Source: Aminipila terrae (GTDB lineage Bacteria > Bacillota > Clostridia > Peptostreptococcales > Anaerovoracaceae). Taken from it: DNA of 64,000 bases. Shown here piece after piece: positions 16,568-25,792 of this stretch. Position 1 is the first letter of the stretch, and each line of letters starts with the position of its first letter. The stretch is taken from contig NZ_CP047591.1 in the NCBI RefSeq assembly GCF_010120715.1, positions 1,426,001-1,490,000 on the forward strand, given 5' to 3'. Position numbers and translations under genes: made by a program. The notes below the pieces were generated by a model. It searched no databases. It saw nothing but the letters and a program-made list of their open reading frames with translations, and was not told where the DNA came from.

Positions 16568-17992
16568 ACTCATTAAGTCGTACCATTCACGCATGTTATC
16601 TTCTTCTACATCGTATACAACTTGTCCGCCAAGAACAGTCATATCAGCTTGAAGCTTTTTAAACAAAGAAGGTTTTATTAAATCAAAAGGATTTTTTTCA
16701 AACACAGCGAAATCTGCTAATTTTCCAACCTCAATTGTCCCCAGCTTGTCACTGACTCCAAGAGAAATTGCTGCATCTATTGTAAAGCTGTCCAGAATTT
16801 CTTCCACACTGGAAGCTTCCTCGATTGCAGCGTATTCCTCTGCAGGTTCCCTCTTTGTGGAAGGCTGGAAAAATACATTATCCGTGCACATTTCACTTAA
16901 GCTGAACTCTTCACTGTCTCTTCGAAGTTCTTTGTCACAGGCAACGATAAAGATATTCTTTCTATACCCTGCATTTCTTACTACTGTAATAATTTCCATG
17001 CATTCCTTAAGTGCTTTCGAATCAAGAACATCTATATGCACATTAAAGCCCTGGTCAGAAACTTCCATTATTAGCTTTTTTACATTCTCTATGTCTAAAT
17101 CTTCCGCCTCTTCTTCCCTTCTAAGGGAGATTTTCAGCACATTGCAATGAATGGAATCGTCCAGTTCCATTGTATTTGTCTTTTTTTCCGTAAGTCTTTT
17201 CATAACAGCCTTTAACCGATTTATGTTATCACCAGCCACCTCAAGACTTCCGAAATACCGTTGTTTCATCATTTCCTGCTGATGCATCATCAGAAGAACC
17301 TCCTGACAAACATTATCCATAAATTCCGGCGCTCCAGCATTGAAAAGGCTGGTAAAACCCTTTGAACAATATTCTGATGCAAGTTCTATAATCCTGTTCT
17401 GCAATTCTTCGTAATTAAAAGGTGATACACTCTGCATAAAGTAAGATACGGAAATCATTGGAACACCATCTTCCTGAGCGGCTTCTCTGGCCTGCTCGAG
17501 GGCACAATTGTTTACCCAGAGAGTACCTTCTCCCAGGCTCAGAAGCATTATGGGTTTATCAGTACAAACTTCATCAAGCTTCAGACTGGCTTGTTCCTGA
17601 GTCATTTCTTTTAAAAGACCTGCTTTGAACCCATATCCAAAATATACATCCTCTTCAGGATTATTTAAAATATAATCAGACAATATACCCTGTACATCCT
17701 CTATTTCGTCATTTTCTGAAAGGGAGATATACATACCTTCAAAGGCTCGAAGAGCTCCATGATTATGTGTATTTATAAGGCCTGGCAGTACATATTTTCC
17801 AGAAAGATCTACCACATAAGTGTCCGGTCCTTCATACTGACCGGCATCCTGGCTGTTTCCCACATATATAAACTTTCCATCTTTGCAGGCTACAGCTTCT
17901 GCCCAGGGCAGATCTCTATTCTGGGTATATATTTTCCCGTTTATAAAAATTGTATCTGCTGTGTGATTTTTTTTAAATAGTCCAAAGGCCAT
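16553..17992 (-). CDS. amidohydrolase-family (YtcJ-like) protein, 479 aa, degenerate metal site
   Basis: The fold is that of the amidohydrolase-3 group: FINGKIYTQNRDLPWAEAVA at the N-terminal beta-sandwich, then LPGLINTHNHGALRAFEG with the HxH metal motif, and a C-terminal GTIEVGKLADFAVFEKNPFD. Several later ligands of the family are changed: the usual GH-x-W-V-N segment reads GTLWVNNCAL, the later His-Ala-x-Gly-Asp segment reads NVHIDVLDSKAL, and the QPxH region reads FQPSTKREPA. Activity is therefore uncertain, and substrate is unknown. It starts 16 bases after alr on the same strand (AGGGGT before the ATG), suggesting one operon. Confidence 0.72.
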   Translation of the reverse strand: MAFGLFKKNHTADTIFINGKIYTQNRDLPWAEAVACKDGKFIYVGNSQDAGQYEGPDTYVVDLSGKYVLPGLINTHNHGALRAFEGMYISLSENDEIEDVQGILSDYILNNPEEDVYFGYGFKAGLLKEMTQEQASLKLDEVCTDKPIMLLSLGEGTLWVNNCALEQAREAAQEDGVPMISVSYFMQSVSPFNYEELQNRIIELASEYCSKGFTSLFNAGAPEFMDNVCQEVLLMMHQQEMMKQRYFGSLEVAGDNINRLKAVMKRLTEKKTNTMELDDSIHCNVLKISLRREEEAEDLDIENVKKLIMEVSDQGFNVHIDVLDSKALKECMEIITVVRNAGYRKNIFIVACDKELRRDSEEFSLSEMCTDNVFFQPSTKREPAEEYAAIEEASSVEEILDSFTIDAAISLGVSDKLGTIEVGKLADFAVFEKNPFDLIKPSLFKKLQADMTVLGGQVVYDVEEDNMREWYDLMSGMQL

Positions 17993-18008
17993 CTGTTCTT
18001 TACCCCTT

Positions 18009-19145
18009 TTATTTTACATAAATTTTTGGTAACCGCTGTCCAAAAGCGCATACAATTTCATAATTAATGGTACCTGTTGCATTGGCTATATCATCAGCTA
18101 AAATAGTATTCTTTCCGTCCGTGCCCATAATTATTACTTCATCTCCCACTTTTACGTCAGGTACATCCGTAACATCAATCATGCACTGGTCCATACAGAT
18201 GTTTCCCGCAATAGGTGCCATCATACCGTTTACAATGACCTTTGCATGCGCTGAGTAGGGTCTTGGATATCCATCTGCATAGCCTAAGGCTATGGTAGCT
18301 ATTACACTTTCTCTTTCAGAGATAAACTTTCTGCCATATCCAACAGAGAACTCTTTTCCTACTTTCTTTAAATGGACAATATTTGCTTTTACAGACATAA
18401 CAGGTTTAATGTCAAGCTGCTTCTTGTCCACCTCATCAGAAGGATAACATCCATAAAGAATGATTCCCGGTCTTACTGCATCATAATGTACAGAAGGAAT
18501 CTCCATAATTGATGCACTGTTGGCAAGTGTTCTAAAAGGTATATGAACGCCTGCTGCTTTTAGTTTTTCATAAAAACCAGTGTATCTTTCTTCCTGCAAC
18601 TTTGAAAAGTTCTTGTCATAGGCATCCGCTGTAGCCATATGTGAAAACATGCCCTTTATCTTAAAGTTAGAAAGTGCATCTATTTTCTTTACGTCTTCAG
18701 CTGCATCCAGATCATCCCAAAGATATCCGATTCTTCCCATACCTGTGTCTACTGCAATAAGTCCCTTTATAGTTTTTCCTGCTTTTTCTGCTTCTTCCGA
18801 AAAGGCTTTTGCATTTTCAAAATTGCATACTACAGGGGTAATGTTATATGTAACAATTGTATCAGCATACATATCAGGAGTTAATCCTAACATGATTATT
18901 TCCTCTTTAATTCCTGCCTCTCTAAGAGTAACAGCCTCCTGCAGTGTAGCTATGGCAAAAGTTTTCACACCATTTTCCTTAAGGACCCTGGCTACTTCCA
19001 CTGAGCCGTGCCCGTACGCATCTGCTTTGATTACTCCTATGATTTCTTTATCGGCTCCGGCTTTAGCTATAATATTTTTGATATTATAATCTAAATTTGA
19101 TAAATTAATTTCTGCCCATACTGGTCTAATTGCTTCTTTTAACAT
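18009..19145 (-). CDS. alr: alanine racemase, 378 aa
   Basis: Interconverts L- and D-alanine with pyridoxal phosphate, supplying D-Ala for peptidoglycan. The PLP lysine is in IGVIKADAYGHGSVEVA (about residues 34-50); the second-barrel signature AVRPGIILYGCYP and the catalytic Tyr region VGYGRKFISER are present. Length is standard. AAAGGATTG precedes ATG 19145. A 92-base gap separates it from the DtxR-type regulator gene upstream on the same strand; the amidohydrolase-like gene follows. Confidence 0.96.
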   Translation of the reverse strand: MLKEAIRPVWAEINLSNLDYNIKNIIAKAGADKEIIGVIKADAYGHGSVEVARVLKENGVKTFAIATLQEAVTLREAGIKEEIIMLGLTPDMYADTIVTYNITPVVCNFENAKAFSEEAEKAGKTIKGLIAVDTGMGRIGYLWDDLDAAEDVKKIDALSNFKIKGMFSHMATADAYDKNFSKLQEERYTGFYEKLKAAGVHIPFRTLANSASIMEIPSVHYDAVRPGIILYGCYPSDEVDKKQLDIKPVMSVKANIVHLKKVGKEFSVGYGRKFISERESVIATIALGYADGYPRPYSAHAKVIVNGMMAPIAGNICMDQCMIDVTDVPDVKVGDEVIIMGTDGKNTILADDIANATGTINYEIVCAFGQRLPKIYVK

Positions 19146-19237
19146 TTTATCAATCCTTTCTTTTTCTGGTTTATTACAACCATAGAGAAATTCCCGAAGG
19201 GATCGGCCTCGAGAATCTCTGTTTTTGTATATTAAAT

Positions 19238-19606
19238 TTATTTATTAACCAACGCTTCACAAATCTTTCCATAGGTCTCATTGGACAAGTCATGCTCTAT
19301 CCTGCAGGCATCCTTCAGGGCATTTTCTTCACTAACTCCCAATATTTCCATTAAAAACTTAGAGATATTGTTATGTCTGTCATAAATACTCTCTGCTGCA
19401 TGCTGGCCTTTTTCAGAAAGGGTTATATGGCCTTTTTCGTCCATATAAATATACCCATCTTTCTTTAGTATGCTCATGGCCCTGCTGACGCTTGGCTTTG
19501 AAAATCCTAATTCTGATGCTACATCAATTGAACGTACGATATCATTTCTTTTGTGGAGTACTAAAATAGTTTCCAAATAGTCTTCCCCGGACTCATAAAT
19601 CGCCAT
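19238..19606 (-). CDS. DtxR/MntR-family metal-dependent repressor, 122 aa
   Basis: Begins MAIYESGEDYLETILVL (family N-terminus), followed by the recognition helix region ASELGFSKPSVSRAMSILKK and the dimer/metal region with RHNNISKFLMEILGV and ACRIEHDLS. No SH3-like C-terminal domain is present, as in MntR. The start is taken at ATG 19606, since GGGAGGTAAAGGAT precedes it; the longer frame to 19624 would place the site inside the gene. It probably represses a manganese or iron transporter gene in response to metal; no such transporter is adjacent. Confidence 0.85.
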   Translation of the reverse strand: MAIYESGEDYLETILVLHKRNDIVRSIDVASELGFSKPSVSRAMSILKKDGYIYMDEKGHITLSEKGQHAAESIYDRHNNISKFLMEILGVSEENALKDACRIEHDLSNETYGKICEALVNK

Positions 19607-19835
19607 ATCCTTTACCTCCCCCATTTCATCATTCCTTTCATTCTAACATATATTGTATGAATTTCGCAAGTATACGGATAGGAAAATTGTCTAAATCTAT
19701 TGACTTTTCTAAGTTTACTTAGCTTACGAAAATCTGCTTTATTCTTCTTTTGAAATAAACCTATTCTTATAACCTGAAATTTGATAAAATAAGTGGTAAA
19801 GTACTCCCTATATTTTTGTAATGTGAGGTAATAAA

Positions 19836-20498
19836 GTGTCAGACACAAAGTTTTCAAGTTTTTCTTCTCTTACTGATGAAATCACGGAACTTTTAAGAGA
19901 AAGAATTTTAAAAGGGGAATATGTTATAGGGGAAAAAATAATAGAGAATCAGATTGCTACTGAATTTCGGGTAAGCAGAACACCCATACGAGACGCCTTT
20001 AAACAGTTAGAATCCGAAGGTCTTATTGACTATATTCCTAACAGGGGCAGTTTTGCAAAAGGTTTTACCCGTCAGGATATGCAGGATGTCTATGCTGTAA
20101 GAAGTGCTCTGGAGCAGCTGGCAGTTGAATGGGCCATAGAAAGAATTACGGATAAGGAATTGGAGCAACTTCAAAACCAGGTAGAACTCATGGAGTTTTA
20201 TACCCTGCGTAAAGATTGTGAAAAGGTGATGGAAACCAATCTGTCTTTTCATGAAATCATATACAACTCTACCAGAAGCCGCTTTTTATCACATATCCTG
20301 AAATCTTATCAGCAATATGTTCAGCAGGCCAGACGTGCTACCGTATCAGACGAAGAAAATCTGGAAGTTATATGTACAGAGCACAAAGAAATATTAAATG
20401 CTGTTATGGCAAAAGATGTTGAAACCGCCAAATCGAAAATCGCCAGCCATCTGGACAATTCCCGGAACCGGGCGCAATTAAAATGGAATATAAAATAA
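19836..20498 (+). CDS. GntR-family (FCD domain) transcriptional regulator, 220 aa
   Basis: The N-terminal winged helix (LREREILKGEYVIGEKI-like region with VSRTPIRDAFKQLESEGLIDY) is followed by an all-helical FCD effector domain with the conserved Asp and His (MQDVYAVRSALEQLAVEWA ... NLSFHEIIYNSTRSRFL). GTG start with GAGGTAAT before it. Such regulators usually respond to organic acids or amino-acid breakdown products. It is convergent with the hut operon, from which repeat copy B and a terminator separate it, so control of hut is possible but not shown. Its stop codon coincides with the edge of copy B. Confidence 0.88.
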   Translation: MSDTKFSSFSSLTDEITELLRERILKGEYVIGEKIIENQIATEFRVSRTPIRDAFKQLESEGLIDYIPNRGSFAKGFTRQDMQDVYAVRSALEQLAVEWAIERITDKELEQLQNQVELMEFYTLRKDCEKVMETNLSFHEIIYNSTRSRFLSHILKSYQQYVQQARRATVSDEENLEVICTEHKEILNAVMAKDVETAKSKIASHLDNSRNRAQLKWNIK

Positions 20499-20734
20499 CT
20501 TGTTGCTCAGAAGGGGCACATGAAATCTATTATACTATTGAGGCTACCGTGATTATTATTTTTACTTAAATCCCGGTAGCTTTTTGCATCTTTACTCATT
20601 AGTTTTGACACCTTGTTAGCTTTTTTATTGAAATGGCTACCATAAAGTTTCAACTATTCATGAAATACGGTAGCTCTTGCCAGAAATGCTACCGTGAATT
20701 TTGTTTTTTTATAATTATAAGAGCAAAAACTTAT
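20497..20734. repeat. GCTACC/GGTAGC hairpin element, copy B (about 238 bp)
   Basis: Three hairpins with near-identical arms stand in line: GCTACCG (20543-20549) with CGGTAGC (20574-20580), TTAGC with GGCTAC (20616-20636), and CGGTAGC (20668-20674) with GCTACCG (20688-20694). The reverse complement aligns along its whole length with copy C at 38340-38577, nearly identically in the middle. Imperfect terminal inverted repeats (AACTTGTTGCTC and ATAAGTTTTTGCTC) are visible. It begins at the stop codon of the GntR gene. No open frame is present. Confidence 0.82.
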
Positions 20735-20784
20735 TTTGTTGATCTGCGTTTGGCTGTCTAATCATCCTGATTCGCATAAAAAAA

Positions 20785-20823
20785 GAGGCGGTTGCAAAAT
20801 ATCAGTCATTTTGCAACCGCCTC
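20785..20823 (-). terminator. terminator of the hut operon
   Basis: Perfect 15-base arms (GAGGCGGTTGCAAAA and its complement) with a nine-base loop are followed by a T7 tract on the minus strand. Confidence 0.92.
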
Positions 20824-20832
20824 TAAGGAATT

Positions 20833-21729
20833 TTACAGTAAATGATTTTCAATAACCTGTACAGAAGCATCAAAATCTTCAATCTGAAGATAATATTCTG
20901 CTGCATTGAACAGGGCGTTCATTGGGCAAAGTCCAATGATCTCTGTTCCGATAACGTGCACTCCGTATCTTGCTGCCTCAGCCTTTGTCAGTTCAACAAC
21001 TCGGTAAAGAGGAGTTTTTGTAAAATCTGTCATGTTGATTGAAACCTGCGCAGTATTTCTTTCTTCAAGCAATACACCCATAGCTTTTACGCAATCAAAT
21101 CCCCCATTGGATCTTCTGATGATCTTAGCAATCTTACTTGCAATCTCCACATCTGAAGTGCTTAAGTTGATATTGAATGCGATTAGCGGTGGTCTGGCTC
21201 CCACTGCAACTACTCCACCGGTAGGATGGATTCTCTGTCCCCCAAAGTCTGGAATCCAAAGAGAGTCTTTAACCTTTTCTGCCATTCCTTCAAACTGTCC
21301 CTTACGAACTGCAGCAAGATTTTCTCTATGAGGGGCGCTTGCTGACTGCTCATATAAAAAGACTGGCAGGTCTGCTTCTTCAGCAATTCTCTTTCCAACT
21401 TTTTTAGATAATTCAATACAATCTTCCGTATTTGCATCTTTAATAGGAATAAAAGGCATAACATCTACACATCCCATTCTTGGATGTTCTCCTGTATGCT
21501 TGGTTAAATCAATTAACTCTACTGCCTTTTTAGCAAGTTTCACACTGGCCTCTTCACAGGCTTCAGGGCTTCCCATGTAAGTGATTACGGTTCTGTTATG
21601 GCTTGTATCTGATGAATAATCCAGCAATGTGCACCCAGCTGTGGTTCTGATCTGATCTACACATGCTTCGATTATCTCCTGATTTCTGCCCTCACTGATG
21701 TTTGGAACACTTTCTATTATTTTAGCCAT
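20833..21729 (-). CDS. ftcD: glutamate formimidoyltransferase, 298 aa
   Basis: Transfers the formimino group of N-formimino-L-glutamate to tetrahydrofolate, releasing glutamate, the last step of this histidine pathway. The N-terminus MAKIIESVPNISEGRN is the family signature; DYSSDTSHNRTVITYMG, HTGEHPRMGCVDVMPFIP and GGQRIHPTGGVVAVGARPPL follow. It is the transferase domain only; the cyclodeaminase is a separate protein encoded just upstream. AGGAGGAG precedes ATG. Use of this enzyme rather than HutG hydrolase means the one-carbon unit is kept on folate. Confidence 0.95.
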   Translation of the reverse strand: MAKIIESVPNISEGRNQEIIEACVDQIRTTAGCTLLDYSSDTSHNRTVITYMGSPEACEEASVKLAKKAVELIDLTKHTGEHPRMGCVDVMPFIPIKDANTEDCIELSKKVGKRIAEEADLPVFLYEQSASAPHRENLAAVRKGQFEGMAEKVKDSLWIPDFGGQRIHPTGGVVAVGARPPLIAFNINLSTSDVEIASKIAKIIRRSNGGFDCVKAMGVLLEERNTAQVSINMTDFTKTPLYRVVELTKAEAARYGVHVIGTEIIGLCPMNALFNAAEYYLQIEDFDASVQVIENHLL

Positions 21730-21761
21730 ATTAGTAACTCCTCCTAATTTATTTAGTATTT

Positions 21762-22387
21762 TTATAATGAAAGTAAAATCTTATTATACAGTTCTCTTTC
21801 TAAAAGTTCTGCTTCCTTGATGATCTTTTCCCCTTTTTCCGCAAAAGTTCTCGCTGCCGCCTCATCCTTTACACCCGGAAGATTAATTTTAACATTCAGC
21901 CATGCCCCTTTAATACAGGATATAAGATTTAACACAGCTACGCCTAAATCACTGTCTGCATTGGGATTTGTTTTTCCCACAAGATTTTGTATAATTAAAA
22001 GCCCGTCATATGCCAGCTCCATGGATTTAAATGGAACTTCAGTAGCCACTAGTGTACCCTCTGCAATAGCGTTGCTTCTGACCTTTTTTCTTCTTCTGTT
22101 GCCTTAGGCATTTTAAATGCTGCTGAAACCAGATTAAAAGCCTCTGTATCTTTGTCCACCGCTTCTCTTAGCGCATCATATAGCTTTTTACTGTCTGCCT
22201 TTGCCTGAGTGCAAATTTCCTGATAATCTGCGAACTTTTCTTTTCCCAGGGTTAAATCACAAACCATCATAACCAGACCCACTCCCTGGGCCCCTGCAAG
22301 AGCACTTACAGATCCTCCTCCAGGTGCTGGAGCATCAGACTTTAAAATGTCCAGATACTCATTCACTTTCATTTCAATTAATTTCAT
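21762..22387 (-). CDS. fchA: formimidoyltetrahydrofolate cyclodeaminase (one apparent frameshift)
   Basis: Converts 5-formimino-tetrahydrofolate to 5,10-methenyl-tetrahydrofolate and ammonia. The first frame reads MKLIEMKVNEYLDILKSDAP, then APGGGSVSALAGAQGVGL, the family signature. The second reads VPFKSMELAYDGLLIIQNLV and GVAVLNLISCIKGAWLNVKIN. Adding one T in the T6 run at 22084-22089 joins them through EEEKKVRSNAIAEGT into 208 aa, the usual length. The break is probably an assembly error. It sits between hutI and the formiminotransferase gene with 47- and 32-base gaps. Confidence 0.9.
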
Positions 22388-22434
22388 ATATATCTCCCGT
22401 GTTTTATATAATCAGAGATTGCCTCATATCTCTT

Positions 22435-23672
22435 TTAAACCAGTATGCCTTCTTTAATTACCTGCATTGCAAGGTTTGATCCAAACCTGTAACAAAGCAT
22501 TTCCATATTTGGAGCGTCCCAGATAACTATATCTGCCTGTTTTCCAACCTCCAGAGTTCCAACCTTGTCTCCCCTGCCTATGGCACAGGCAGGATTAATG
22601 GTTACCGCTGTCAGTATTTCTTCTGGCGTCATTTTATATCTTAAATAGCCCAGATTAATTGCAAATTGTAAATTTAGTGATGGGCATGACCCGGGATTAA
22701 AATCAGAAGCAATGGCTACTGGTATACCCAGCTCAATCATTTTTCTTGCCGGAGCAAAAGTTTTTCCAAGATAAAAAGAAGTAGCCGGCAGTAACATAGC
22801 TGTAGTCCCTGCTTTAGCCATGGATGCCAGTCCGTTTTCGCCTATAGCAATTAAATGCTCGGCCGAGATGGCTCCCATTTCACCAGCCAGTTCAGACCCA
22901 CCGATTTCCTCAATTTCATCTGCATGAATTTTAAGTCCCAGTCCATGTGCTTTTGCACATTCCATATACTTCCTACTCTGAGGTACATCAAAAACTGAAT
23001 CCTCGCAGAATACATCTGCAAACTCCGCCAGTCCCTGTTTTTTTACTTCTGGAATTACCTCCCTGCAAAGCATTTCAATATAATCATCTGCCTTGTCCTT
23101 ATATTCATCAGGGATTGCATGAGCCCCCATAAAGGTTGAAACCATATCCATGGGATGATTTTCATCCAGGCTTTTCACTACTTTCAGCATTTTGATTTCA
23201 TTTTCCATATCAAGTCCGTAACCACTTTTTGCCTCGCAGGTCGTTACCCCAAGGGCCATCATTTCGTCTAAAAAATCAAAGGATTTGTTATAAAGTTCCT
23301 CAAAAGTGGCCTGCCTTGTATGTCTCACTGTATCCAGAATACCTCCCCTGCGTTTAGGATGTCCAAATAAGTAGCACCTTTCAGCTTCATGGGGATTTCA
23401 TTCTGCCTGTATCCACCAAATACCAGATGGGTATGGCCCTCCACCAGTCCCGGTGTAACCAGCCTGCCTTCAGCATCGATGACAGTGTCTGCATTTTCTG
23501 CTCCCTCAGGCAGTTTTCCCTCTTCACAGATTTCTTTTATGATGCCGTCTTCTATAAGAAGAGCGGCATCTTTCAGCTTAACATTTTCTCCCTGCTTTTC
23601 TCCCTTATGACTGAAACTTCCCGTAGGAGTCTGCAGGATTCCAATATTCTTTATCAATAAGGTATTTTTCAT
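22435..23672 (-). CDS. hutI: imidazolonepropionase (one apparent frameshift)
   Basis: Hydrolyses 4-imidazolone-5-propionate to N-formimino-L-glutamate, the third step of histidine breakdown. The first frame has VTPGLVEGHTHLVFGGYRQNE with the metal HxH and substrate-binding Arg; the second has GLGLKIHADEIEEIGGSELA, SAEHLIAI and ASDFNPGSCPSLNLQ. One C added to the C4 run at 23345-23348 restores LNAGGGILDTVRHTRQATFE and a 412-aa protein of normal size. The fault is likely in the assembly. Start ATG 23672 lies 8 bases behind hutU. Confidence 0.93.
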
Positions 23673-23680
23673 TATTTCAC

Positions 23681-25705
23681 CTATTTCATGTATTTTGCAA
23701 CAATACCGTCTACCAGTTCATCACTTGCCACATAAGGAATGGTGATGTGTCCTGCACCTGCATAGTTCTTGTTATAAGCCACAGAAGTTTCCAGAGCATT
23801 TTCATTTCTTGCCCAGTTTCTTCTGGCAACGCCTCCCATTACATCCCACATCATTGCAGATTTAATGATAGTATCAATCCTCTCACTTCCATCCAGTACA
23901 AGTCCGAATCCACCATTAATAGATTTCCCGATTCCAACGCCACCGCCGTTATGAAGGGCGCATAAACTCATACCTCTTGCTGCATTTCCTGCAAAGCACT
24001 GAACTGCCATATCTGCCATCACATTACTTCCGTCTTTTATATTTGAGGTCTCTCTGAATGGGGAATCCGTTCCGCTTACATCATGATGGTCACGTCCAAT
24101 CATAACCGGACCAATCTTGCCTTCTCTCACAAGTTCGTTAAACTTAAGAGCAATATTTGTTCGTCCTTCTGCATCCTGATAAAGGATTCTTGCCTGAGTA
24201 CCTACCACCAGTCTGTTCTCTTTTGCATCTCTGATCCATACCCAGTTGTCTCTGTCCTGGAATCTTCTTTCCGGGTCGATGCAATCCATGGCAGCCTTAT
24301 CTGTTGCATCCAGATCTTCCGGTTTTCCAGACAGGCAGACCCATCTGAAAGGTCCATAACCAAAATCAAACAACATAGGTCCCATGATATCTTCCACATA
24401 GGAAGGCCAAATAAACCCATCCTTTTCATCGATACCGTTCTTGGAAATTTCTTTCACACCTGCATCGTACATAGCCTTCATGAAAGAATTTCCATAATCG
24501 AAGAAATACGTTCCTTCTGCTGTCAGTTTTTTAATAGCCTGGAAATGCCTGTGAAGAGATTCATCTACCTTGCGGCAAAATTCCTCTCTGTCTCTATGAA
24601 GCAGCTCTGTTCTCTGATCAAAAGTAAGCCCGACCGGACAGTATCCTCCATTATAAACATTGTGGCAGGAAGTCTGGTCTGATAACAGATCAATCTTAAA
24701 TCCTGTTTCAGCTGCTTTCTCAAGTAAATCTACAATATTTCCGTGATATGCAATGGATATGGATTCTTTTGCATCAATTTTTTCTTGAGCAAGTTTAAAG
24801 ACTTCATCCAGATTGTCAAGAATAACATCAACCCAGCCCTGATCCTGTCTTGTCTGGATTCTGGAGAGGTCAACTTCAGCAAATATACCAACAGCTCTTG
24901 CAATATTTGCTGCCTTAGGCTGAGCACCGCTCATGCCCCCAAGTCCGGAAGATACGAAGGTGTGACCTGTTAAATCACCCTGTTCCGGTACTCCAAGATA
25001 TTTTCTTCCCGCATTTAGTATGGTGTTAAAGGTTCCATGAACGATTCCCTGAGGTCCGATGTACATCCAGCCTCCCGCAGTCATCTGACCATAGTTTGCT
25101 ACGCCCATTTCCTCTGCAATTTCCCAGTCTTCCAAATTGTCAAACATGCCCACCATGATGGCGTTTGTAATAATTACACGTGGTGCTTCAGGCTTTGACG
25201 GGAATAAGCCAAGGGGATGACCGGATTCAACGACCAGAGTCTGATAATCCGTCAGTTCTTCAAGATATTTCTTTATTAATCTGTACTGCAGCCAGTTCTG
25301 GCAAGGCTGACCAGTTTCTCCATAGGTAACCAGTTCATAAGGATACAGCGCTATTTCAAAGTCAAGATTATTATCAATCATAACCTGGAAAGCCTTACCT
25401 TCTATACATTTTCCTTTATACTCGTCAATAGGCTTACCGTAAATTCGCCCTGCAGGTCTGTACCTGTAAGCATAAATTCTTCCGTAATTCTTTAGTTCCT
25501 CCATAAATTCCGGTGCTAAAGTTTCGTGAAGTTCTTCTGGCACATATCTAAGCGCATTTTTAAGGGCAAGCTTAGTCTGTGCAGGAGTAAGTCTGAACCC
25601 TCTGTCCGGAGCTCTTCGCTTACCTTCTTCAAAAGCCGGATACTCTGGTAAAGTTGCATCCAGCTTGATAGTCATAGCTTCCGCTATTTTCTTGTTGTCT
25701 AACAT
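23681..25705 (-). CDS. hutU: urocanate hydratase, 674 aa (long form)
   Basis: Hydrates urocanate to 4-imidazolone-5-propionate using tightly bound NAD+. Recognised by GGMSGAQPKAANIARAVGIFAE, the NAD-binding region, by NVYNGGYCPVGLTFDQRTELL with the active-site segment, and by the GRDHHDVSGTDSPFRETSNI stretch. At 674 aa it is longer than the roughly 555-aa enzyme of Bacillus or Pseudomonas and belongs to the long form found in some anaerobes. AGGGGGTAAATAA precedes ATG. It is the second gene of the hut operon. Confidence 0.95.
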   Translation of the reverse strand: MLDNKKIAEAMTIKLDATLPEYPAFEEGKRRAPDRGFRLTPAQTKLALKNALRYVPEELHETLAPEFMEELKNYGRIYAYRYRPAGRIYGKPIDEYKGKCIEGKAFQVMIDNNLDFEIALYPYELVTYGETGQPCQNWLQYRLIKKYLEELTDYQTLVVESGHPLGLFPSKPEAPRVIITNAIMVGMFDNLEDWEIAEEMGVANYGQMTAGGWMYIGPQGIVHGTFNTILNAGRKYLGVPEQGDLTGHTFVSSGLGGMSGAQPKAANIARAVGIFAEVDLSRIQTRQDQGWVDVILDNLDEVFKLAQEKIDAKESISIAYHGNIVDLLEKAAETGFKIDLLSDQTSCHNVYNGGYCPVGLTFDQRTELLHRDREEFCRKVDESLHRHFQAIKKLTAEGTYFFDYGNSFMKAMYDAGVKEISKNGIDEKDGFIWPSYVEDIMGPMLFDFGYGPFRWVCLSGKPEDLDATDKAAMDCIDPERRFQDRDNWVWIRDAKENRLVVGTQARILYQDAEGRTNIALKFNELVREGKIGPVMIGRDHHDVSGTDSPFRETSNIKDGSNVMADMAVQCFAGNAARGMSLCALHNGGGVGIGKSINGGFGLVLDGSERIDTIIKSAMMWDVMGGVARRNWARNENALETSVAYNKNYAGAGHITIPYVASDELVDGIVAKYMK

Positions 25706-25792
25706 TTATTTACCCCCTGTTCTTAATAATCGTTTATTTGCGATATACTTTGTTTGTGATTTATATTAACTTTACAGCTTTTTCAACTGCTT

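Noticed and set aside
19146..19237. Hairpin with T5 between alr and the DtxR-type gene
   Set aside because: The T-run lies on the plus strand, where no gene precedes it. On the minus strand there is no terminator tail. I could not assign a function.
20497..20734. Classical insertion sequence
   Set aside because: No transposase frame is inside and target duplications are not clear. It is recorded as a repeat element only.
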